Below, piece by piece: positions 11,514 to 23,172 of a stretch of DNA of 64,000 bases. Numbering within the stretch: the first letter of the stretch is position 1; the number at the start of each line of letters is the position of its first letter. A model generated the notes under the pieces. It was not told where the DNA came from. It ran no database searches and saw nothing but the letters and a program-made list of their open reading frames with translations. A program made the position numbers and the translations under genes. The stretch comes from Boesenbergia rotunda (lineage: Eukaryota > Streptophyta > Magnoliopsida > Zingiberales > Zingiberaceae): positions 719,965-783,964 of the forward strand of contig JAGFNQ010005258.1 of the NCBI GenBank assembly GCA_024364735.1. The letters run 5' to 3'.

Positions 11514-14500
11514 ATGCACACCGGGCAGATGCTGCTTGAGGAACCTGTGCGCCTAGCCGCTGTGCTCGCGCCGCCCAAGATAGTGAGACCTCTCTTTCGC
11601 TCCCCGTTCATTGGATTCGATCCGCACCTTTTCCGATTCATTTTTGGTTTCCTTGCTCGATCGCCTGATGGATTCTATGGTTTTCGTATATTTTCTTGTG
11701 GCCTATGTGGATCGTACATCTGTCGTTGTTTTGTATGTGTCTCTGTTGTTTGGTTTAGATTTTGTCTTCTTGTGGGGTTGTCAGGTTTTTTTTTCTTCCC
11801 CAATATTTCTTTTTGCCTATGTGTTATGTGCCTTTTAATGCTTGACTTTTAAGATATCGAGGTTTAATTTGTTCTCAGTGTTCGTGTCTATTTATATCCC
11901 TGCTATAATTGTCTATTTTTTGTAGTCCTTGTTTGGCTAACTATTGGTAGATTTATGGAGAAGGAAAGATGATAATTTTCGATGATGATAGGCGGCATAT
12001 ATAAAGTTGGTCAACTTTAAACCGTGAGGCATGGTAATTTGGATACGCTAAGATCAGATGGATCATTAAAAGATTATTATAGCCTAGAGTTTCCTTTTTT
12101 CGTATAGATGTTTATGATACAAGCACTTCACAGTAATAAATTACAGACGTCAAATTTATCAACCAATTTATTTCCTAATCCATCGAGGTTTGTTAGTGAT
12201 TGGATGCTGAAAGCCTCTTTCTGTGAAATTTCTTGACTCTGAATCACAGCCGGTACAGTAGAAAGTTGTTCCAAATCAAACCATAGGTCTAGTGTTGGAG
12301 ACATCCCATTCAGTATTTGTGCCAATAATTTATCCCGACTGTTCATCTCTATGTATCTCCCACCTATCGTTTGTTTTTTGTAATCGTTTTTGGCCAACTA
12401 TTGGTGGACTTTTATGAAGGAAAGATGATGATTTTTTATGAAGATAGGCAGTGCATACATGAAAAATTGGTCATGATTATACCGAGAGGCATATTATAGC
12501 TTAGAGATTTCTCTCTTTTTTTCCTCAAATAGATGTTTAGAATACAAGCACTTTTACAATAACAAATTGTAGAGAAGAAGGGAGGCTAACTGCATCTTAT
12601 AGACACGTCAAATCTAACAACCAGTTTCATGAAGGAGGATCAAGGTCACATGGAAAGGGGACTGACTCAGTTATAGAGGTATCTGAAGGCCAACTACAGT
12701 GTTCCAGACACTCACTTTAAGTCTATAAAAGGAGAATCAAGGTCACATGGAAAAGAGTGAGACTCCAATTGACTCACTGATGGAATCATTTAAAGACCAA
12801 CTATAGTGTTCAACCATATGACAATTCCTTATTGGACAGACACTTGGAGGTCTATAAGCAGGATTAATGCCACATGGAAAGGGAACTGGCTTCCTCTTGA
12901 AAAGTATCTGAAGACAACTATAGTCCTCCATGAAGCATAGGGTGACAAGTTTGTCTGCCCTATGGTCATGGGGATGACAACCAATACCTTCATTTTAAGC
13001 AGCAAAATCACCATAAAATATATAAAATGCTTTATTTACATAGAATATTTAGGAAATTAGAGTTTATCCACCAACAATAACCAAGTTTGACTTTTCCCTC
13101 CTGTTTTTGACGTATACTTTGCCCACTCATGGTAAATAAAGTTGGCACTTTTCCCACCTTATTGTCACTTATCTAAATGAAATTATGTTTCCTTTTGTGG
13201 TTCTATTTATTACATTTCCCACTCTTAGTTAAGACCTTTTACCTCCATGTGTGGTATCTTCTATGTTTTTTTTACATCAAATATACTCATAAAACACAGG
13301 TGGATAGTGATGCTGATAACCTCATAGCTTTTAATCAATGGTGCTGATGTGATACATAAAATAAACATATCCCAAATGGGAATTGGGCTATCCCGTTATG
13401 GTTTTACACCAAATATACTCATAAAACACAGGTGGATAGTGATGCTGATGATGCCAAACTTTTAATCAAAGGAGTTGGAGTGAAACATAAAATAAACAGT
13501 CCCAAATGGGGATTGGCCTATCCCTCTATGGTTTTACGCCAAATATACTTATGAAAACACAGGTGGATAGTGATGCTGATGATGCCATAACTTTTATTCA
13601 AAAGTGTTGAAGTGATACATAAAATAAACAGTTCTCAAATGGGACTCGGACTATCTAGAGCTAGTGGGTAAATAGTATATTTCCTAAAAGAATTGTTAGG
13701 GGACAATGTTTTCTTGGAAATTTAAGTGACAACTTACATGCATGAGTTAAAATTTTGACTAGCTCTACTGCACTTTTCTTAGTTGTTTGTTGTCATTTTA
13801 TTAATTTTTCAATAAAAATTCCAGAAGTTCTTTCCATCATTGACTAAAATTGTTGGGACACTTGGGCCAAAATCACGATCAGTGGAAACACTTGAGGCAT
13901 GCCTCAAAGCCGGAATGTCAGGTTTGCCCTCTTTTTCTTGTATATGTTGATTGGAGTTGTGTTATTATTATGTCTCATGATTCTCTTTCACGTGACTAAA
14001 TTGTTCATGCTATACCATTTTTGTTTACTCAAGTTGCACGGTTCGATTTTTCTTGGTCAAATGCGGAATACCATCAGGAGACTCTTGACAATTTGAGGAT
14101 TGCTGTGAGCAATATCAAGAAGCCATGCGCTGTAAGTGAATACCCCACATCTTGTTTTACATCTTTGGTAAGGTTGTCCTAAAATATTGTAACATCAAAT
14201 ATTAAACTTATTAATCAAATTTACTTAAGAATGCTTGAGCAGTGCCTTTCTGGAAGTTTAAACAGTGATGTAGAATCACTATGGAAATAAAATCATTTAT
14301 TAAATTATTAGATATCATGAATGTAGTACTTACGGTCAAAAGTTGCACTTTTCTTAGGAAATTGTCTAATCTTTCTCTCTGGTTTCTACGTTGTTTCTGG
14401 GTTATCTAGTTCACTTAATTGTAAAATGTGTAAGTGTAGCTACGCTTTTCCGGCTTCCTCTTTTCTGTTGCTTGATGATCGGTTCATATTCTAGAACACA

Positions 14501-17500
14501 CTATAATCTAGAGGTTGTGGTACTCACTATGCATGTTAAAGCAGTTTTAACTCAAGAACTTTGTCCTTGTATTCTTCATTGATGATGGATCTGTAGCTAG
14601 ACGACTATATTTATGAAGTCTTGGACTGTATGGATGCCATGGATGTCTATAAATAAACGATTTATTATTTTCTTGCTTAAAAAAGACTGTAAAAACAATC
14701 ATGGGTATGTTGACCTTCTTTAACTTGTTCACTTCTTAAGGCGAGATCTCTTATATGTTGTTGTATGGACATCAAATTTGAAATTATTTATATATGCCTT
14801 ATTTAGTTATTAAATGTTTTAGGAAACAACCTAGGTGGCCGCAAAGGCATATGCGGTAGGAAACCCCATCCCATATCGCATATGTGATCCCTCATATGTG
14901 GTTGGCTAATATGCTATCTTTTTATGATCGCATATGCAGCCTACAACTGCAAACGTCTACATTTTTTTTTTTGAAATTGTGGTTCTTTCAGATCAAATAT
15001 CCCTTCTCAAATAATCAGAGCTTCTATGGTTCTTTATTCTTTCCTAGAACATTGTTTTTTGTGGTCACTTAGCCATATGTGCCAGGAAACAACATCAGTT
15101 TTATGTACCTATGCTTGAACCTGCTTTTTGTGGTTTTGTCCATAGATATAACCCCCTTCTGGAATGCACTCTCAGTTTCAAAATTTCCAAAGCTTCATTT
15201 TGTCTAGCGACATGTGCCTTGTTCAATCATAGTTTCACCTTTTTGAACATGACAATTTGATGTTAACTTTGTCTTGCACTTTAGAGCAATTTGTGCTTTT
15301 TAATCTTCCACTAATGAGAATTTTCTTTGCATTTGTTCGTCCTTGATGCTACTATGATTTTATTGAACTATTTGAAAAGCTGTAACTAATCTTCTTCTGC
15401 CCTATTACTGTAGGTTATGCTAGATACTGTGGGTCCTGAACTTCAAGTTTGCAACACATCCGGTGAACCAATTGAGTTAATATCCGGTAACAACGTCACT
15501 TTAACTCCAGATGGTTCTAGAGTTCCATCAGCTGAAGTTTTGCCCATAAATATCTCTGATCTTGCAAAGGTGAGAATCCAGGACTTTTTTGACATTTTGT
15601 GCCTAGTATCACACATAAGCAGAAGATAATAGAATTTAGCACGACTTCTCTAAAGGAACTTTTTTTTCATCAAACCTGAAAAGAAATTGTACCAAGCTGT
15701 AAGCGTTTTTGGTAGTTTAGCTGAAAACAAATTACAAACCTTTTTTCTCCCCCAATTTAGTCGTGCTAAACTATAACCTGGGAACATGGCATGGAAAATG
15801 GATTTTTTTTTAAAATAATATTTTATAAACACATTTTACACTCTTACAAAAAAACACTAAGTTTCACACATAATTATAGTTTTATACTTGACATTTCAGT
15901 CTTGCACCATTTTAGAAGTCTGCTTTGGAGCATTTGAATGAAAGATGCTAAATCATCAATCTTTGAAATCAATTTCCCTTGTGTTTAATATCAATTAAAT
16001 CAAATATCTTACAAGCGTACCAATTTTTTTTTTTCAACATTGCTAATCGAAGTAAAATACAAATGTTAATAAGCTAGTGTAGCCTGTGGCATGGAAAATG
16101 TTGCTGCCAGAAAATTGCCAGAAAATTGAATTAGCACATGCCATCAAACATCCATTAGAGGCTTGAGGCGTGAAAATGCGGAAAATAACTGCAGTTAAGC
16201 AATAGGAAATTTTTAATTGATGCTATTTACATGTGTATAGTCATCATTTTTTTTTTGTTTTCCTATTATGCAGTGATTTATATTTCTGTTTCTGGTTAAT
16301 TGTGACTGTTCCTTGAAAGTGCAGGCCGTTAAAAAGGGCGATACTGTTTTTATAGGTCAGTATCTTTTCACTGGGAGTGAGTCAACATCTGTATGGCTTG
16401 AGGTGATTCTGTTAGGCTTTGATTTTCCCGAGCAATTTTTTCTTTTACTTTTAAGAATCCTTCTTCTTAATGAATGTGTATACTTATCGACAGGTTGTGG
16501 ATACAGTCGGTGATGATGTAAATTGTCTTGTGAAGAACAGTGCTACACTTGCTGGGTCCATCTTCACCATGCACGTGTCACAAGTTTCTATCCATTTACC
16601 AACTCTTGGTAGTAGAGATAAGGAGGTTGGTGTCAGAACATCGAAGTTCTAATTGTTCATATTGATAAATTTTCCAGTTTGGTTGGTTCCGCATAGCTTG
16701 TTTCTAGATGATTTTGACCAAGGTTTACAGATAATAGTCGACTCGAAATAGTGGCGATTTGAATGGTGTGATGACAAGGATAATGACGCAAATGATGATG
16801 ACAACAATGCAAGAGAATTCTAATTTTCTTTATAGCCTGCATGGAGTCTATTAAAAAGACAACCCTTGAATAACTGCAAGTTCATGGTGGTTAGCTTAAA
16901 AATATCATGAATTTAAATATTTGAAGTTTTTTTTTACAAATGAAGTAACTTAATGTTTTCCAGTGAGCTGCTGCATTTTTTATCAAATCTGACCAAAAGT
17001 CAATCCACTAGTTAAGTTTATTCTTAAGTTTGCATTGCCTCTGACATCTTATCCAAGATGGTTGTCGTAACTGTTTTTCTCTCATCATGCAGCATCGGAT
17101 AGACAAACCTCTCTGTAAATCACTTTGATTTCTTGTTTGTGTCCTGTAACAATTTTTGATTGATTATTCGACTACTGATCTGGTAACATTTTAGGTGATC
17201 TCATCCTGGGCTTTACAAAACAATGTTGACATCATTTCCCTATCTTACACTCGTCATGCAGAGGATGTGCGTGAGGTGAGCTTCTTTAATCGCTTTGTTT
17301 ACCCATGCTTCACAAGCATGGCACCAGTAATAATTGGAAATGCTGTCATTTTAAAAATCCTCTCAATTATATGTCAGAATATATATAAATACACACTCAC
17401 ATAAAATAGGGATTTTAATATGTATTTCAATCTGTGGACTATCTCAACAATTCATCCAGATTTAAATAAAATTTTAAAATCACTCCTTCAAATATCTCTC

Positions 17501-17939
17501 TTCCAACCAAACCCAGATAGTTGCATGATTTTAACTGAAGATTGTAATGATTACTGTTGCTTGATGATTTTTAATACCATTGTTATCTGAGCACCAACTT
17601 TATCTGTTATTTGCAGCTTAGAGAATTTCTTAGATCTCAAAATCTCCACTATACACAGATTTTTGCCAAAATTGAGAATTTTGAGGTAGGCACTGTTACC
17701 TTATAGTTTTTCTTTAATCCTTCTTTCATCTCTAGTCTCTCTTATGTTTTTTATTCCCTTCTTTAGGGTTTTGAACATTTTGATGAGATTCTCAAAGAAG
17801 CAGATGGTATAATTCTTTCGCGAGGGAACCTGGGGATAGATCTTCCTCCAGAAAAGGTTTTTCCATCATAAATACAGCTGTTAATAATATCTTAAATAAT
17901 TAGCTGGGATGCACAATGCTATCATTACATACAATATAT

Positions 17940-17971
<32 letters not shown>

Positions 17972-19951
17972 GATGCGGACGTTTCCTGCGACCGCGTACT
18001 GGCACTGCTGATCGTCAGCTGCCTGATCGTCAGGAAGTCCCTGACCGATCAGTCGTTACCCAATGCGACGGTTCACCGCTACCCATAGGTTCACTGCGCT
18101 GACGGTTCATGCACTATTATAGTTTTTCGGCGGCGCCTCCTTCCGCCGATGGTGTCCGATCGACGATCGACCACCATCGCTACAGCGCCTTGCGCTGCCT
18201 GATCGGTCTGGCGCTGTGGTCCGCACGGGTCCGCACCGCGCGGTCCGCAAGATAGCAAAACTCTCTCTCTATATATATATATCCGCTACGGACCATCTGC
18301 TATGGACTCCATCGACAACACTGTTTCCTTTTTTTTTGTTTATTTTTTTTTTAAGCTCTTGATTATGCAAATAAAATTTTGCCTTTAAGATTTTAAGATT
18401 TAGGAGTTAAATTATAAATCAAGTATAAAAAAAATTCAAATCGAAAAAATATTTGAGGTGTGCACGGGATGTGCACCTTTAACACACACACACCACACAC
18501 ACACATATACTCTGAAAATGAGAACAATATGATCATAACAAATTTAATGAACATTGATTATATATATTGATATGTTATATAATTCTCTCTTAGAGGAATC
18601 GGTACTTGTGAATCTTTTTTGCACACATAATCTATGCTTTGGTGTTGTGAGTGCTAAACACTTGTTATATATACTTTCTACTAGATGAGTTCTCCAATTG
18701 CTTAAATATGTGTTCAGGTGTTTATTTACCAGAAGACTGCTGTTAAAAAGTGCAACATGGCTGGAAAGCCTGCGATAATCACTAGAGTAGTTGACAGTAT
18801 GGTTGACAATTTGCGCCCAACTCGTGCAGAGGCGACTGACGTAGCAAACGCAGTTCTGGATGGTTTGTTGCTATTTCTGATCAAATAAAGTTTGTTTGGC
18901 ATCATTTTCAACTTCGATAAAATGGCAACATTTTCAAATCCAGGTACCGATGGTATACTATTAGGTGCAGAGACTCTGCGAGGTCTCTATCCTGTCGAAA
19001 CCATAAGGACTGTTGGCCAGATCTGCTCAGAAGTATGTTCAGTATTACAAATCAGAATTGTCACAGCAATTTCATAGCGCCATCTATTCCTTGATTTTAC
19101 AAATTATAAGCAAACATCATCCTTTTGTGTAGGCTGAGAGTGTATACAACCAAGCTCATCAGTTTAAAAAGATAATACAATTTGTCGGAGAACCAATGTC
19201 TCATGAAGAATCTGTTGCATCATCAGCAGTAAGAAGAACATCTGAAATGCTGTTATTTAAAACTTGTAACTTGCTATCTCAAAGTGCTAATGGATTCTTT
19301 TGCCTTTTGTTCTCATTATAATCAAGGTGCGCGCGGCAGTTAAAGTCAAAGCGTCTGTGATTATCGCTTTTACTACTACAGGAACTGCTCCCAGGTAATT
19401 TGATCTTAGCAAGCTGCAATACTGCAGTGACAATCTTTCGTATAGCTGAATTCAAACGTTGAGCTGTTGTAGATTGGTAGCTAAGTATAGACCTCCAATG
19501 CCTGTTTTGGCTCTCGTCTTTCCGCAAGAAAAAATCGACTCGTTGAACTCGAATACTCTAAGCACCATAAAGGTACTAAAGTTTTTTTCCTTCTTTATTT
19601 CTCCTTTGAGCAAACAAGTTTCAGATCGTGTTGTTTCGAATTATTGTTTCCAGGCTAGGCAGTGTCAAGCATTAAGAGGCATCTATCCGATTCTGGCCAT
19701 TTCTAGCTCGGTAAGTTAGAGTGTTTCGATACAGGGAAGGTGGTGTAATAAGAGATCCATGAGCAAGGATCATGATGTTCTTGCTGCTACCGTTGCAGGG
19801 GGAGATCAACCTGAAGGAGGAGGTTGCTCTGAAACTTGCTCTGGACTATGGCAGATCGGTGGGCATTCTGAAGCCTTACGATCGGGCAGTTATCTTCGAG
19901 AAGATCGGCGACTCTGCCGTCGTCAAGATCGTCGAGTTTGAAGATTCTTGA
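11514..19951 (+). CDS. Cytosolic pyruvate kinase
   Basis: Catalyses phosphoenolpyruvate + ADP to pyruvate + ATP, the last step of glycolysis. Sixteen exons with GT-AG borders: 11514-11582, 13825-13921, 14034-14131, 15414-15569, 16325-16402, 16494-16625, 17195-17275, 17617-17685, 17767-17856, 18718-18862, 18944-19032, 19133-19228, 19327-19394, 19473-19572, 19654-19710, 19799-19951. They join in frame to about 525 residues, the usual length. Visible motifs are TKIVGTLGPKSRSVE, MLDTVGPELQV, the catalytic lysine region FAKIENFEGF, DGIILSRGNLGIDLPPEKV, and the RPTRAEATDVANAVLDGTDG block. The MHTGQMLLEEPVRLAAVL start and the absence of a transit peptide fit the plant cytosolic clade that carries MLDTVGPELQV. 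Intron 1 (2.2 kb) has tandem duplications, and intron 9 has a GC-rich insert flanked by (TA)n. No disabling lesion was seen. A polyadenylation-like AATAAA lies about 60 bp after the stop. Confidence 0.96.
11921..12575 (+). repeat. Direct duplication in pyruvate kinase intron 1
   Basis: About 200 bp beginning 'TTTTTTGTAG/ATC' and running through 'GAAGGAAAGATGAT', 'GAGGCAT' and 'ATACAAGCACTT' occur twice (about 11921-12150 and 12370-12575), diverged. A run of similar units 'AATCAAGGTCACATGGAAA' follows at 12600-12990. Confidence 0.65.
13265..13655 (+). repeat. Tandem repeat, about 131 bp x 3, in intron 1
   Basis: Three units share 'AAATATACTCATAAAACACA', 'GGTGGATAGTGATGCTGAT' and 'ACATAAAATAAACA', starting near 13278, 13410 and 13541. 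They are entirely intronic. Confidence 0.85.
17945..18280. mobile_element. GC-rich insert flanked by (TA)n, in intron 9
   Basis: A sharply GC-rich stretch (about 17971-18252) sits between two TA-repeat runs inside an AT-rich intron. GATGCGGAC near the left edge and GTCCGCA near the right edge are inverted. It contains 'CTGACCGATCAG' and 'CTGATCGTCAG' motifs like those in the Copia LTRs near 57200-61980. It is probably a MITE inserted at a TA repeat, but its class is unresolved. Confidence 0.5.
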
Positions 19952-20013
19952 ACAATTTCACTCATCATCAACTACATTTTATGCTATAATTGCTCTTTAA
20001 CAATAACGAGCTC

Positions 20014-20105
20014 ACAATAAAAGTGAATGAAAAAAGGACAAATTATTCACTTGAATTTACTGGATTTTACACATTCATGTCTCTTATTTTTATGTGTTTA
20101 TTATT
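20014..20105. terminator. Convergent polyadenylation region
   Basis: AATAAA-type hexamers lie on both strands between the pyruvate kinase stop (19951) and the NdhT stop (20110): AATAAA near 20015 on plus, and its complement TTTATT near 20097 for the minus gene. The 3' UTRs of the two convergent genes must be very short or overlap. Confidence 0.5.
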
Positions 20106-20109
20106 GTTG

Positions 20110-20935
20110 TTAATATGATTCCTTGAATAGAACTACAAAGATGATGCTGCAGATGCAGATGATAATGATTACTACGTCGACGGTGAGCGCCGTCAAGGCC
20201 TGGTCGCTGAGCTTCATGTTCTTGCCGCCGAGGCGGTCGACGGTGTCGGGGACGGAGACCCAGTCGCGGACGTCCTGCTCGTAGGGGTCCTCCAGCTCCA
20301 TCCTCATCTGGCGCAGGCGGCGGCTCTCCGCCTCCTGCGCCAGCGTCCAGTCGTAGAACCGCCGGCTCTCCTCGTCGCTCAGCACGTTGTAGGCCTCCCG
20401 CAGCTGGACGAACTTCTCCGACGCCGACTTCAGCGGAAGCGCCGTCGTGTCCGGGTGGTACTCCTTCGACAGCCGCCGGTACGCCGCCTTGATCGCCTCC
20501 ATGTCCGCCTCCGCCGACACCCCTAGAAATCTGACGGCACGCCGTCGTCGTGTTGTCTTAGTCATGCTCTCGAGGCGTTCGACAAATTGAAAGGAGGAAT
20601 AAGAGGGGAAGAAGCGTCGGCGTCGCGCCGACTTACTGGTAGTGGGAGGTGGTTGCTTTGTTGATGAGGTCGGCGAATCTTTCTCCGAGGTACTCCTCTT
20701 CTTTCTTAGTTGCAGTAGCATCGTTGTCGCCGTCCGGCTTCTTGGTTTTGCCGCCGACCCAGCCTTCGTCGGGGCTGGACCAGTGGATTCTGGTGTCGAC
20801 GCGGCGCTTGCGTGGGGGTTCGCCGGAGGAGTCGGACGAGACGGCGTAGATGGGGCGGAGAGCAGGAGGAGTTGCGCGTGTAGCTCGACGGCGGAAGAGC
20901 GGGGGGAAGGAAGGCGACGCAGTGGATGCTGCCAT
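20110..20935 (-). CDS. ndhT: NDH complex subunit T (CRRJ), J-domain protein
   Basis: A nuclear-encoded subunit of the chloroplast NAD(P)H dehydrogenase-like complex, in the electron-donor-binding subcomplex at the stroma-thylakoid interface, active in cyclic electron flow. Two exons, 20637-20935 and 20110-20530, separated by a 106-bp GT-AG intron that splits a glutamine codon (HY-Q-FLGV), give about 239 residues. The Ser/Arg-rich N-terminus looks like a transit peptide. RIHWSSPDEGWVGGK is a conserved pre-domain block. The J domain starts at FLGVSAEADMEAIKAAYRRL with an intact HPD (KEYHPDTT), followed by FYDWTLAQE and a C-terminal membrane segment (VDVVIIIICICSIIFVVLF). An in-frame upstream ATG at 20959 (MKIHWPFS) is an alternative start. 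The GC content is very high. It converges on pyruvate kinase. Confidence 0.92.
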
Positions 20936-20959
20936 TGAGAAAGGCCAATGGATTTTCAC

Positions 20960-21231
20960 TTGGGGGCGGGGACTGGGAGTCTGGGACTGGGACCGGAATA
21001 AAATGACTTATTTTATTTTATTTTTTTTAAAAATATTATAAATAAAGATAGAAAAAATTGGATATATTGTGTGATGGATATCGATAGCGTGGGATCTGTA
21101 CTCTGCATTTAGGACCATAAATATATAATCTACCAAAATTTCTATTTGTTTCTATTATAACTAAAATATTACATTACAAATGAGCCACATGTTCACAATG
21201 TAGGATAGGATTAGAGGTGCTAACGGGCCTG
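20960..21231. other. Spacer between NdhT and the RanBPM 3' end
   Basis: Contains the NdhT 5' flank. No other feature was seen. Confidence 0.6.
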
Positions 21232-21988
21232 CTATTGAGTAAAGTGATACGAGAAAGACTTATATATATAATTCGTAGCACTTTGTAGTTCAAAGTGGAG
21301 ATAAAATGCCACCCCTTGACCCTCCATCGCCGCCCTTCTCTCTAGACTGCGCAGCGTGAGTTGCTTCAGCAGCTTCTCCAGGCATGAGTACACGCACCTG
21401 GCTGGATCCTTCAAGGCAGGGTTTGTGGATAAAACTGCAGCGTTTACCGCATCGGCTGCAACTGGCGCTGTGGCACATCAAGTAGATATCCAAGGTTTGA
21501 TTAGGGGTGAGCAAAAATTCGGAAAAATAGAATTAACCGACCGAACCGACTAAATTTTGAAATTCGGTTCGGTTAATTCGATTTTCGATTTTTTTTTAAA
21601 TTCAGTTCGATTTTTGATTAATTTGGTTCGATTTTCGATTTTGAATTTTATAATTCGGTTAAACCGAATAAGAATATTAATTTAATTAATTTTTATTTAA
21701 AAATATAATTAAATTAAATAAAATCTAATTTTTTATTAAAATCAAATAAAATTTTAAAATTTCGGTCAAATCGGTTAATTCAGTTAAAAACCGAATTAAT
21801 TATTTTTTTTCGGTTCGATTTTTCGATTTTTATCAACAAATTCGGTCGGTTCGATTTTTTTGAAAAAAATCGATTTATTCGATTTTCGATCTATTCGTTC
21901 GGTTCGGTCGGTTCGGTTGATTTTAATAAATACTCACCCCTAGGTTTGATGCTGCAGGAACTTTCGAGCCAAGCACTCCAACAATGTC
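21232..21988 (-). pseudogene. RanBPM-like last exon, broken by a MITE
   Basis: RanBPM proteins are SPRY-LisH-CTLH-CRA scaffolds of the GID/CTLH ubiquitin ligase. On minus, after an acceptor TACTGGCAG ending at 21989, the reading DIVGVLGSKVPAASNLGYLL continues as DVPQRQL, then after a small deletion shifts frame to ADAVNAAVLSTNPALKDPA and CVYSCLEKLLKQLTLRSLER. These match the C-terminal CRA domain of plant RanBPM. A 441-bp MITE (21502-21942) with its own duplication is inserted in the coding sequence near SNLGY. The frameshift is near 21460. The preceding exon ends ...YADLLE (35967-36053) and joins E|D in phase 0, but it now lies 14 kb away. Other exons are at 38874-38933 and 42082-42452. Confidence 0.8.
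21502..21942. mobile_element. hAT-like MITE, GGTTCGGTT-rich core
   Basis: The ends TAGGGGTGAG and CTCACCCCTA are perfect inverted repeats. A perfect 8-bp duplication GGTTTGAT flanks it (494-501 of the 21 kb line, that is 21494-21501, and 21943-21950). The core consists of TTCGGTTCGGTTAATTCGAT-type repeats on both arms that can pair. It is inserted in the RanBPM-like exon. Confidence 0.9.
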
Positions 21989-22015
21989 CTGCCAGTACAT
22001 GAAAAGAGACGTCGA

Positions 22016-22361
22016 TGGCACACGCATCAACGATATGAACTTTTGGAGTAAAAATGAAGCAGCAAATACCACCACACAGATTGTACAATCAGAAAACTGT
22101 ATTGCTCAGCCTTTGTTCGTGTAAATATTATACCTTTTCATGATGGCCATATCTTAGTCTACGTTTTCCAGCTCATGTAACACAGTAACAAGTTGGATAT
22201 ATATATGATCTCTATGCTTTAGTTTGAGGATTGTTAAGAGCATTAGATTAATAGGATTTAAATAGTGAGTTTAGTCCACATGGTTATATCCGGGTTCATA
22301 AATATAGTCTCTTCTACGAGACTGCAATATTATTATCAAACGAAAGGAACCGTCAACCTGT
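22016..22361. repeat. Duplicated intron segment, copy A
   Basis: Nearly identical to 35498-35808 over about 310 bp. After 'GAGACTGCAAT' this copy lacks about 105 bp present in copy B, then resumes 'ATTATCAAACGAAAGGAACC'. It corresponds to the intron between the last two RanBPM-like exons. At its edge (about 22360-22381) a 22-bp segment is an inverted copy of 22057-22079. Confidence 0.92.
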
Positions 22362-22381
22362 GTGGTGGTATTTGCTGCTTG

Positions 22382-23090
22382 AAACAAAAAATATAAGTAT
22401 TTGTTATAAAATATTTAACATAACAAAAAAAACAAAAAATTACAACACAATTCAGTTTAAATATAAAAAAGAATAAACTTATTATCTCTACTAACCATAA
22501 TATAAATTTATAAGAATTTGTAATTTTAATAAAATATTTATTAAAACATTTAAATAAAACAATTATGTGTTCTCATAATCTTAAAATTAAACAAGCCTTT
22601 TTAAATTTTTTTCCCTAATATAATTTACTTTCGCTATCAATTGAATTAGATTGATTTCAATTTTCAGTATTCTGTATCGCAAACATTTTAAAATATAAAC
22701 GCACTTATTATTACATTTAATGAATATATTATTTAATATTATTTATATTTTGAAAAAAAAACACGAATTAAATTTAATGTTATGTTATCATTCAAATTCA
22801 TATTTTTAAGAGTAATTCGGTATTATAAAATATAAACTTAAAGTTTTTTGTACTGATTATTTAAAAAACTAATTGATAAAATATTGAATACCGATACTTT
22901 CTTTTAAAATAATAAAAAATAATAGCAATGGTATTAAAAAAATTTCATGTTTAAAAATGCCTATATTTTTTGCTAAATCAAAATTAGTTATGACCATTAA
23001 TTAAATTATTGAGAATAATTCAAAATTTCTATAATTTTTTTTATAAAAAAACAACCATGCAAAATTATCTAAAGTCGTTAACCGTTAAAT
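22382..23090. other. AT-rich spacer upstream of the VQ gene
   Basis: No coding sequence was recognised. Confidence 0.6.
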
Positions 23091-23095
23091 TAGTT

Positions 23096-23106
23096 GTATA
23101 TATAAA
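23096..23106 (+). promoter_or_regulatory. TATA box of the VQ gene
   Basis: TATATATAAAT lies about 70 bp upstream of the ATG at 23173. The intervening leader has no ATG. Confidence 0.6.
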
Positions 23107-23172
23107 TGCAACACAGAGAACTTTTCCTCTGCAATTTCTAATCGATTTTCAGATCAAGAATCAGTTTCATCG

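Noticed and set aside
20642..20938. ORFs on the plus strand over NdhT
   Set aside because: They are GC-rich antisense shadows of the NdhT first exon, which has clear family similarity and splice sites.
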